Below are positions 1 to 5,426 of a stretch of DNA of 7,071 nt, piece by piece. A model generated the notes under the pieces. That model was not told the DNA's origin. It searched no databases and saw only the letters and a list, made by a program, of their open reading frames with translations. This DNA comes from Sulfurimonas sp. (GTDB lineage: Bacteria > Campylobacterota > Campylobacteria > Campylobacterales > Sulfurimonadaceae), in the NCBI GenBank assembly GCA_002733945.2, contig NVXO02000007.1:1-7071 (forward strand). The letters run 5' to 3'. How positions within the stretch are numbered: the stretch's first letter is position 1; each line of letters opens with the position of its first letter. The position numbers were made by a program, and so were the translations under genes.

Positions 1-1105
1 TCACCGCCGCGTTTGCGCTTGCTATGTCATTTGCGCTTGGATTGTCGTTGGCCGCTAAAGTGTCGGCTGCAGTTTGCGCGTCACTTATAGCTGCGTTTGC
101 AGAATCTGCCGCATCATTAGCTTGTGTTAATAAATCGGCTACGTTAGCATCAGATGCCGCTTCAGTCGCTACAGCGTCTGTAATGGTAGTTTGCGCATTA
201 TCAGTAGAGTTAATTGTATTTGTGCTCTCAACTGTTTCTCCCGCTGAACTTGCTGCGTTTTCATAAGCGGTCGCGCTTGCCTCGGTGTTTGTAATAGCTA
301 CGTCAGCTGCAGTTACCGTCGCGTTTGCGCTTGCTATGTCGTCTGCGCTTGGATTGTCGGCTGCAGTTTGCGCGTCACTTATAGCTGCGTTTGCAGAATC
401 TGCCGTATCATTAGCCGCTATTAATAAATCGGCTACGTTAGAATCAGATGCCGCTTCAGTCGCTATCGCATCCGTAATGGTAGTACTTGCATTGTCTGTA
501 GAGTTAATTGTATTTGTGCTCTCTACTGTTTCTCCTGCTGCGTTTGCACTATCTTCATAAGTAGTTGCAGCTTCGTTTGCAAGTTCAATAGCTACGTCAG
601 CCGCAGTCACCGCCGCGTTCGCGCTTGCTATGTCATCCGCGCTTGAATTCTCGTTGGCCGCCAAAGTGTCGGCTGCAGTTTGCGCGTCACTTATAGTTGC
701 GTTTGCAGAATCTGCACTAGAGTTTGCCGCTGCTAATAAATCGGCTACGTCAGAATCAGATGCCGCTTCAGTCGCTATCGCGTCTGTAATGGTAGTTTGC
801 GCATTATCAGTAGTTCCAAGACTCACTGTATCTTCAACTACTTCTCCCGCTGCACTTGCTGCGTTTTCATAAGCAGTTGCAGCTTCCTCGGCATTTGTAA
901 TAGCTACGTCAGCTGCAGTCACAGCTGCGTTTGCACTTGCTATCTCATCCGTGCTTGGATTCTCGTTGGCCGCCAAAGTGTCGGCTGCAGTTTGCGCGTC
1001 TGCAACTGCTGCGTTTGCACTATTTGCCGCATCATCAGCTGTTGCTAATAAATCGGCTACGTTAGCATCAGATGTTATTTCAGTCGCTACTGCATCTGTA
1101 ATGGT
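1..1105 (-). repeat. Tandem array of about 104-residue (312-bp) adhesin repeats, four units, last one cut by the window edge
   Basis: Reading in gene direction, each unit begins with T-I-T-D-A-[VI]-A-T-E. Unit 1 is 1105-794 (312 bp), unit 2 is 793-482 (312 bp), unit 3 is 481-188 (294 bp) and unit 4 starts at 187 and leaves the window. Shared blocks in order are SD-x-[ND]-VADLL, ADSANA-x-[IV]-[SA]-DAQTAAD, SADDIASANA and VTAADVAI, followed by an [AS]-AGE motif and a TTDNA or STDNA close. Unit 3 lacks six residues (TLAANE) after QTAAD. The composition, rich in Ala and Asp/Glu with no Cys and little aromatic content, suggests helical, stalk-like spacer modules. The DNA is closely similar between units, so copy number is likely to vary and assembly across it may be unreliable. 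Confidence 0.93.
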
Positions 1106-1948
1106 AGTACTTGCTGATTGTAAAGTACTTGTTGCACCAGATAGATCTACATCTTCATTCGAATTTATCGCAGCTACTGTTACACTATCAAGTGCTGTTT
1201 GCAACTCTTGACTAGCTTGTGTCGCTTTATCCGCTGCTTGGATTGCAACTTCATTTGCAATTTCACTAAGTTGGATGTTCTCTGGAGTAGGGTTGTCTTG
1301 TGCTGTCTGACTTGCTAACTCAGCTTGAGTAGCTGCTTCGTTTGCCTCGGAGGATGCTAAAGTTGCTTCACTTTGTACTTCTTGAAGGTTTGAGAGTTTA
1401 TCAACAAGTATAGTGTGTAACTCCTCCTTGTTTAGATCTAAAAGTATTTCATCTTCACTATCTTCTTGAGTCAGAGTTTCTGTTTGGAGGTTGTTATCAT
1501 TTAGTTCTACATTAATAGCTTCTTGTTCATTAGCTATCTGGAAAAACTCATTTTGAGTACTATCGGTAGATGACGCTATCTCTTCACCTGCAGAAGTTTC
1601 ATCATTTTCTTCATCTATATTTTGTACCATTTCATCAGTAAAGTTATCACTTGTATCATCAAAAAAGTCTTGGATACTCTCAAAACTTGTTACCGTTTCA
1701 TCTTCAGAAAAAGCGACATCAATTAAAGTACTGTCAAAACTTTGAGTGTTGTTTCCCAATAGGACTAAGTCACTGCCATCTCCAAGAGAGAATATAATGC
1801 TATTTATTGCTTGGTTACCATCTGCACCAACAACTACTGCATCTTGTGGTACTAAAGAGTTTTTTGTAAGTTCTATAAGTGAACCATCATCTTCTTTTAT
1901 ATAAAAAGTACCATCAACACTCAAAACTTTTGCTACATAGTTTGCCAT
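1..1948 (-). CDS. Giant LapA-type repeat adhesin, N-terminal 649 codons (partial, continues past base 1)
   Basis: Probable type I-secreted, cell-surface biofilm adhesin; only its N-terminus is in the window. It starts at ATG 1948-1946 (MANYVAKVL) with AAGGA at 1960-1956, seven bases upstream. Residues 1 to about 85 match the LapA retention-module pattern: a V-x-x-VDGTFY strand, a DGS turn, a VPQDAVVVGADGNQ segment and LGDGSDLVLLG. This module folds in the periplasm and jams the protein in its outer-membrane TolC-like pore. Residues about 86-180 are an Asp/Glu/Ser/Thr-rich linker holding a LapG-type site candidate (T118-S-A-G121). Then come one degenerate repeat (about residues 184-281) and Ala/Asp-rich 104-residue units from residue 282 to the window edge. 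There is no classical signal peptide, as expected for type I export, whose signal is C-terminal. The divergent neighbours lapG and lapD support the role. The family call is firm; the ligand, full length and C-terminal RTX region cannot be seen. Confidence 0.92.
   Translation of the reverse strand, partial: MANYVAKVLSVDGTFYIKEDDGSLIELTKNSLVPQDAVVVGADGNQAINSIIFSLGDGSDLVLLGNNTQSFDSTLIDVAFSEDETVTSFESIQDFFDDTSDNFTDEMVQNIDEENDETSAGEEIASSTDSTQNEFFQIANEQEAINVELNDNNLQTETLTQEDSEDEILLDLNKEELHTILVDKLSNLQEVQSEATLASSEANEAATQAELASQTAQDNPTPENIQLSEIANEVAIQAADKATQASQELQTALDSVTVAAINSNEDVDLSGATSTLQSASTTITDAVATEITSDANVADLLATADDAANSANAAVADAQTAADTLAANENPSTDEIASANAAVTAADVAITNAEEAATAYENAASAAGEVVEDTVSLGTTDNAQTTITDAIATEAASDSDVADLLAAANSSADSANATISDAQTAADTLAANENSSADDIASANAAVTAADVAIELANEAATTYEDSANAAGETVESTNTINSTDNASTTITDAIATEAASDSNVADLLIAANDTADSANAAISDAQTAADNPSADDIASANATVTAADVAITNTEASATAYENAASSAGETVESTNTINSTDNAQTTITDAVATEAASDANVADLLTQANDAADSANAAISDAQTAADTLAANDNPSANDIASANAAV
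1106..1399 (-). repeat. Degenerate first repeat unit of the adhesin
   Basis: About 98 residues directly before unit 1 can be aligned by eye to the later units. TAQDNPTPENI matches TAADNPSADDI of unit 3, and IANEVAIQAADKATQAS matches the SANA-x-VTAADVAI segment. It ends with LQSAST leading into TITDAV. Its spacing corresponds to the short 98-residue form rather than the 104-residue form. Outer copies in tandem arrays often diverge because they escape homogenisation. The left boundary is approximate. Confidence 0.65.
1586..1597 (-). other. Candidate LapG cleavage site (T118-S-A-G121) in the adhesin
   Basis: Codons ACT TCT GCA GGT encode Thr-Ser-Ala-Gly at residues 118-121, just after the folded part of the retention module and within an acidic linker. 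LapG proteases of Pseudomonas and Legionella cut between the two alanines of (T/P/A)-A-A-G motifs, near residue 108 in LapA. Position and context fit, but the first alanine is replaced by serine. No A-A-G occurs elsewhere in residues 1-281, so this is the best candidate there. Assignment is inferred from position and motif similarity. Confidence 0.5.
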
Positions 1949-1955
1949 AATAAAT

Positions 1956-1960
1956 TCCTT
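1956..1960 (-). promoter_or_regulatory. Ribosome binding site of the adhesin gene
   Basis: AAGGA on the minus strand lies seven bases before ATG 1948-1946. It fixes this start and separates it from any other in-frame codon. Confidence 0.8.
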
Positions 1961-1987
1961 AAAAACTTTTGATTTTTAACATCATAG

Positions 1988-2007
1988 TATTAAATCATGA
2001 ATTAATA
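1988..2007. promoter_or_regulatory. 20-bp near-perfect palindrome, candidate operator between the adhesin and lapG
   Basis: The arms TATTAA and TTAATA flank the self-complementary core TCATGA, with one A on each side of the core as the only mismatched pair. The centre is at 1997.5. It lies 40 bp upstream of the adhesin start and 41 bp upstream of the lapG start. It overlaps a candidate -10 box on each strand (TATATT at 2009-2004 minus, TATACT at 2006-2011 plus). A dimeric regulator could control both directions from here. The symmetry is directly visible; protein binding is inference. Confidence 0.5.
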
Positions 2008-2043
2008 TACTGTACCTGAGTACAAGAAAAAAAAGTGTATAAT
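2006..2043 (+). promoter_or_regulatory. Candidate lapG-lapD promoter region, two possible -10 boxes
   Basis: TATACT (2006-2011, five of six consensus bases) would start transcription near 2018 and give a leader of about 30 bases. TATAAT (2038-2043, perfect) would start near 2050, at the start codon itself, giving an essentially leaderless message. Neither has a good TTGACA at the normal spacing, which is common for sigma-70 promoters in Campylobacterota. No Shine-Dalgarno sequence is visible between either box and ATG 2049. Confidence 0.4.
2011..2024. promoter_or_regulatory. Short inverted repeat TGTAC-N4-GTACA in the divergent control region
   Basis: Two perfect 5-bp arms are separated by CTGA, with the centre at 2017.5, exactly 20 bp from the centre of the neighbouring palindrome and so on roughly the same face of the helix. 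It sits just downstream of the TATACT box and about where the -35 of the later TATAAT box (2038-2043) would be. It may be a second operator site. Short repeats of this length can occur by chance in AT-rich DNA, so confidence is low. Confidence 0.35.
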
Positions 2044-2048
2044 AATTT

Positions 2049-2669
2049 ATGATGATTTTGAGACTGCAATTATTGATACTGTTAGTAATCACTTCCCTTT
2101 GTGGAGAGAGTTTAATAACAGAGCATGTAAAGCGAGAAGCAGGAAAAAAATATGGTCCTCAAGCACAAAATCGTTTTAAAGATATGGAGAGTTCTCTTTT
2201 TAAGAAACTTCACAATGAATCAGACATTAAAAAACTAAATTTTGTAAATACTTGGGTGAACGCTATCGTATACAAAAGTGATAAGTCTATTTATGGCGTA
2301 AATGATTACTGGGCAACACTCTATGAGTTTGTTGGGAAAAACAGGGGTGACTGTGAAGACTACACAATCGCTAAATACTATATACTTAAAGAGTTAGGCA
2401 TTAACCCTAAACGTATGAAATTTACCTATGTTATATATAAAAATAGACATGGAAGAAAAATCTCTCATATGGTACTTTCATACCTTAAAGTGCTTAAACC
2501 AAAAAGCAGAAACGACATTCTTATTTTAGATAATACTAATAGACTCGTTTTGCCTGCTTCAAAAAGAAGTGATATTATAAAGGTGGTTAAGATGATAAAT
2601 GGGGATACTGGTCCAAAATCAAAAAAGTGGAAAAAGCTCGAAGCTAACATGAAAAGGAAAAAACTATGA
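2049..2669 (+). CDS. lapG: LapG-family periplasmic cysteine protease (transglutaminase-like, peptidase C93)
   Basis: Calcium-dependent periplasmic endoprotease expected to cut the N-terminal retention module of the adhesin and release it from the cell surface. It has 206 residues. Residues 1-20 are a hydrophobic export segment. Family blocks follow: VNTWVNAIVYKSD (66-78), YGVNDYWAT (82-90) and GDCEDYTIAKYYILKELG (100-117). The catalytic triad is Cys102, His140 (HMVLSY) and Asp161 (ILDN). Asp101 and Glu103, either side of the cysteine, correspond to residues that bind calcium in studied LapG proteins. The C-terminus (about 180-206) is unusually lysine-rich. The start at ATG 2049 (ATG 2052 also possible) has no Shine-Dalgarno sequence; it is kept because the export segment begins there and no better start follows. 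The gene overlaps lapD by ATGA and diverges from the adhesin. All core residues are present, so it should be active. The TSLC sequence near the export segment is not a good lipobox. Confidence 0.93.
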   Translation: MMILRLQLLILLVITSLCGESLITEHVKREAGKKYGPQAQNRFKDMESSLFKKLHNESDIKKLNFVNTWVNAIVYKSDKSIYGVNDYWATLYEFVGKNRGDCEDYTIAKYYILKELGINPKRMKFTYVIYKNRHGRKISHMVLSYLKVLKPKSRNDILILDNTNRLVLPASKRSDIIKVVKMINGDTGPKSKKWKKLEANMKRKKL

Positions 2670-4576
2670 CACTCTTTAAACAATTGGCTCTTGTAGTCTC
2701 TATGATAATTATCGTAATGCTCGCAGCAGTTATGTATATAAACTATAGCTCTGCTAAAAAAGATATGATTGATAGTCTTTATGAAAGTACAGTCAACAAC
2801 ATCTCAACTTTGAGTAGTAAATTAGCCGATGCGAAAGGGCATGAAGCACTCATTATAACTACCATAGATGCAGAGTTTGACGGAGGCTACTATATGCTCA
2901 TTGAGTTTACTTCAAATGATGGACTATTTCACTATAAGCAGGTAGACGATGACATGGTAGAGGGTGTTCCTCCTTGGTTTATAGAGTATACAGAAATCCA
3001 AACAGTTAAAATAACAAACGATGTCTCTCATGGGTGGGATATCTTAGGTGAAGTAACTGTTATGGGTGATACGGGAATTGTTTATAAGGCTCTTTATAAA
3101 CAATTTGTGAAACTCTTGTATTTGTTTGTGCTTTCTGTTCTTATCGCTTTGATAGTTTTAAGCACTTTACTTCATTTTGTGCTGCAACCACTTAAACTCA
3201 TTCAAAAGCAAGCAGAAGCTATTTTAAAAAATGAGTTTGTTATTCAAGAAAAAGAACCTTACACTACTGAGTTCAAAGAGGTTGTAAATGGGATGAACTC
3301 AATGGTGAAAAAAGTAGAAGATATCTTTAATAAAGCAAATGAAGCAGCAATAAGAAACCGTGAACTACTCTATACCGAGCCTATTACACAACTTTTTAAT
3401 AGACGTTACCTTATGCTTAAACTCCCAGACTTGCTTAATCAAAACAATAAAATCAATGGTGGAACAGTACTCTTTATAGGCTTGAGTAGTACAGAGGTTA
3501 TGAATCAGCTAATAGGTAGAAGACATGCAAATAATTTAATAGCTTCTTTTAGTAAATCCTTGGAAAAAGTGACAAAAAAGTTTGATGATAGACTTCTATG
3601 TCGTTTGAATGAGACAGAGTTTTTACTTGTACTTGCCGAGTGTGAATCAGATCAAGCGAGTGATATTGGACGACATATTAACAATGTTTTTTTAAAGCTT
3701 TTGAAAAAGAACAAAATGAGTGAAGATAATGTACATATAAACATAGGACTTTACCGTTATAACGGTGGAGTAAGTACAGCAGACCTACTCACACGCTCAG
3801 ATACTGCACTCTCAAACGCAGTAGCTGATGAAACAAGTAATAGCTGCCTTTATGAAGAAAATACACAAAATACACTTGCAAAAGAGCAGTGGAGAACTAT
3901 AATAGAGCAGGCTATAAAAGAAAGTAGTTTTACCTTTGAGTCCCTAGCCGTAGTAAATACTAAGACAGATACTCCAGTCCATGACTTAATTACGTATAAT
4001 ATTAATTCAAATGATGCTAAAGAGTATCTATATAAAGACTTTATAGCACCTGTTATTAATCTTGGACATTCAGTAGATATGCATATTGCAGTTATAAAAG
4101 AGCTTCTGAGTAAAGAAACAAAGTTTGCAGGTAAAAACTGTACACTTAAACTTCCAAATGATTTTTTTAGAGACGAAGGTGCTTTAGAACTTTTAGAAAA
4201 CTTATTTCACCAACATCAAAAAAATACTGATATAAAACTTTCATTTGAAATTGCTGATAACTTTATAATAAAGAACTTACAACTTGTAAAAAGTTTTACA
4301 AATATTTTTAATAAGTATGGTTATGGGTTTGGTATAGACGCCTTTAGTGGAGAGTCAAATGATTATGCATATTTAAAAGAAGTACATCCCTCTTTTATAA
4401 AAGCTGATAGCGCTTTTTTACTTGACCAGTCAGTTGAGTCTATGAATGCACTTTTACTCATCACAGATTCATTGGGAATATCGGTCATAGCAACAATGAT
4501 AACAAAAAAAGAACATATAAATGAATTAAAACTATTACATATTGATGTAATGCAAGGAAATAATATAGAATTATAA
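2666..4576 (+). CDS. lapD: LapD-type c-di-GMP receptor (periplasmic sensor, HAMP, degenerate GGDEF-EAL)
   Basis: Inner-membrane receptor that should bind cytoplasmic c-di-GMP and in that state hold LapG in the periplasm, protecting the adhesin. It has 636 residues. TM1 is about 7-27, the periplasmic LapD/MoxY-type domain about 28-147 with the conserved VPPWFIEY loop (Trp104), TM2 about 148-172 and HAMP about 173-225. The degenerate GGDEF domain is about 234-400: TEPITQLFNRR replaces D-x-LTGL-x-NRR, and RLNETEF stands where R-x-GGDEF should be, so no cyclase activity is expected. The degenerate EAL domain is about 408-636: ESLAVV replaces EALLR, and GIDAFSGES replaces the DDFGTG metal-binding stretch, so no hydrolysis is expected. 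The protein ends at QGNNIEL, just after the QG that usually precedes a few more residues. Start ATG 2666 overlaps the lapG stop, with AAGGA at 2654-2658, seven bases upstream. Translation is likely coupled. Absence of both enzyme motifs and the lapG linkage separate it from ordinary GGDEF-EAL enzymes. Confidence 0.92.
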   Translation: MTLFKQLALVVSMIIIVMLAAVMYINYSSAKKDMIDSLYESTVNNISTLSSKLADAKGHEALIITTIDAEFDGGYYMLIEFTSNDGLFHYKQVDDDMVEGVPPWFIEYTEIQTVKITNDVSHGWDILGEVTVMGDTGIVYKALYKQFVKLLYLFVLSVLIALIVLSTLLHFVLQPLKLIQKQAEAILKNEFVIQEKEPYTTEFKEVVNGMNSMVKKVEDIFNKANEAAIRNRELLYTEPITQLFNRRYLMLKLPDLLNQNNKINGGTVLFIGLSSTEVMNQLIGRRHANNLIASFSKSLEKVTKKFDDRLLCRLNETEFLLVLAECESDQASDIGRHINNVFLKLLKKNKMSEDNVHINIGLYRYNGGVSTADLLTRSDTALSNAVADETSNSCLYEENTQNTLAKEQWRTIIEQAIKESSFTFESLAVVNTKTDTPVHDLITYNINSNDAKEYLYKDFIAPVINLGHSVDMHIAVIKELLSKETKFAGKNCTLKLPNDFFRDEGALELLENLFHQHQKNTDIKLSFEIADNFIIKNLQLVKSFTNIFNKYGYGFGIDAFSGESNDYAYLKEVHPSFIKADSAFLLDQSVESMNALLLITDSLGISVIATMITKKEHINELKLLHIDVMQGNNIEL

Positions 4577-4639
4577 GAAATTCACTATTTATACGTCAGG
4601 AATGTAAGTTCTTGATGGAAATATCTTTCTAAGTCCATT

Positions 4640-4650
4640 TATAGTAAAAT
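4640..4650 (+). promoter_or_regulatory. Candidate efp promoter -10 region
   Basis: TATAGT (4640-4645) overlaps TAAAAT (4645-4650); each matches five of six -10 bases, in an AT-rich gap 64 bp after the lapD stop. The nearest TTGATG (4612-4617) is too far (22 bp) from TATAGT to be a normal -35 partner. Efp is a housekeeping gene, so a promoter of its own here is reasonable. Confidence 0.4.
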
Positions 4651-4668
4651 AACCTAAAATAATTATGC

Positions 4669-4672
4669 AAGG
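4669..4672 (+). promoter_or_regulatory. Ribosome binding site that sets the efp start
   Basis: AAGG lies seven bases before ATG 4680. An in-frame ATG at 4665 would place this site inside the gene and has no such site of its own. Confidence 0.7.
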
Positions 4673-4679
4673 TGAATTA

Positions 4680-5246
4680 ATGGCAACTGTCGGAATGAGT
4701 GATGTGAAAAAAGGCGTACGTTTAATAGTAGGTGAAGTTCCTTATAAGATTGTAGAATTTCAACATGTAAAACCAGGTAAAGGTGCTGCATTTGTACGTA
4801 TGAAAATGAAGAGCTTTTTAAATGGAAAAACTGTTGAAAAAACTGTTCATGCTGGTGATAAGTTTGAAGTTCCAGTAATTGAATACAAAACTATGCAGTA
4901 TCTTTATGATGATGGTGATATGTACCAGTTTATGGATAACGAAACTTACGATCAACTCGGTCTTGAGTATGCTCAGTGTGATGAAGCTTCTAAGTGGTTT
5001 AAAGATGGAATCAATGTTGAGATTATCTTCTTTAGAAACAAAGCTATCTCAGTACAAGCTCCAGAATTTATGGAACTTGTAGTAACTGATACACCTCCAA
5101 ACTTTAAAGGTGATACTTCAAGTGGAAGTAAAAAACCAGCTACATTAGAGACTGGTGCAGTTGTTCAAGTTCCTTACCACGTACTTATAGACGACTTAGT
5201 AAAAGTAAATACTATCGACTGTGAATTCTTAGGAAAAGTAAAATAA
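4680..5246 (+). CDS. efp: Translation elongation factor P
   Basis: EF-P binds next to the peptidyl-tRNA on stalled ribosomes and restores peptide-bond formation at polyproline stretches. Starting at ATG 4680 gives 188 residues, the usual family length, and MATVGMSDVKKG aligns with the family N-terminus. The ATG at 4665 would add five residues that the family lacks. The KOW-like domain I (about 1-64) carries the loop HVKPGKGAAF with Lys34, the residue beta-lysylated by EpmA/EpmB in Escherichia coli. Domain II includes MQYLYDDGDMYQFMDNETY (about 73-91). Domain III includes APNFKGD-type sequence (PPNFKGDTSSG) and KPATLETGAVVQVP. In the C-terminal signature the usual glycine after the VPYHVLI stretch is replaced by Asp-Asp, a mild variant. 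Lys34 allows lysylation, but the modifying enzyme is not in the window. It is an independent housekeeping gene, separated from lapD by 103 bp. Confidence 0.96.
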   Translation: MATVGMSDVKKGVRLIVGEVPYKIVEFQHVKPGKGAAFVRMKMKSFLNGKTVEKTVHAGDKFEVPVIEYKTMQYLYDDGDMYQFMDNETYDQLGLEYAQCDEASKWFKDGINVEIIFFRNKAISVQAPEFMELVVTDTPPNFKGDTSSGSKKPATLETGAVVQVPYHVLIDDLVKVNTIDCEFLGKVK

Positions 5247-5267
5247 TTTAAATCTTTTTTCTGCTTC

Positions 5268-5289
5268 AAACCCTCTATCATGAGGGTTT
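5268..5289 (+). terminator. Hairpin after efp, possible transcription terminator
   Basis: AAACCCTC (5268-5275) and GAGGGTTT (5282-5289) form an 8-bp perfect stem around a 6-base TATCAT loop, 21 bases after the efp stop. A typical long U run does not follow directly: only the TTT ending the stem is present, and the next T stretch is at 5305-5309. It may be a weak terminator or an mRNA 3'-end stabiliser. Confidence 0.5.
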
Positions 5290-5372
5290 ACATCTTCCCC
5301 AATTTTTAAAAAATATCAAATAAAAAGTTTTTATGAGAGTTATACTATCTTGATTAAGTTCTTAGTTGTCTG

Positions 5373-5400
5373 TTGTTTTGTAAGTTAAAAATTGTATAAT
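5373..5400 (+). promoter_or_regulatory. Candidate promoter of the PLD-helicase gene
   Basis: A perfect TATAAT (5395-5400) is preceded at 16 bp by TTGTTT (5373-5378), which keeps the TTG of the -35 consensus. A start near 5407 would leave a leader of about 20 bases. A further TATACT lies at 5341-5346. This and the hairpin are all that is visible in the 180-bp gap 5247-5426. Confidence 0.5.
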
Positions 5401-5426
5401 AAATAAAAATAAGTTTTGGTAATTAA

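Noticed and set aside
1..1105. Regular repeats as a CRISPR array
   Set aside because: The period is about 312 bp, in frame and continuously coding, with no short direct repeats separated by unique spacers.
24..1211. Several Ala/Ser/Val-rich open frames of 80-91 residues on the plus strand across the repeats
   Set aside because: They are antisense to the adhesin repeats and recur with the same period. They lack ribosome sites, and the minus frame is open throughout with a clear protein family start.
1..1400. Higher GC of the adhesin repeats as a sign of horizontal transfer
   Set aside because: Counted GC is 31 of 60 bases at 61-120 against 15 of 60 at 2521-2580, but the repeats are dominated by Ala and Asp codons, which raise GC by themselves. 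The retention module of the same gene is AT-rich.
2049..2110. LapG as a lipoprotein through the cysteine at residue 18
   Set aside because: The residues before it (Thr-Ser-Leu) do not fit a lipobox, which needs Gly, Ala or Ser just before the cysteine.
2465..2683. 72-residue open frame on the minus strand at the lapG end
   Set aside because: It lies antisense to the conserved lapG C-terminal coding region and over the lapD start, with no ribosome site or recognisable product.
4665..4679. Upstream in-frame ATG as the efp start
   Set aside because: It adds five residues not found in EF-P and would place the AAGG ribosome site inside the gene; ATG 4680 gives the family-standard 188 residues.
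4879..5082. 67-residue open frame inside efp in another frame
   Set aside because: It is fully covered by the conserved EF-P coding frame and shows no protein-family features.
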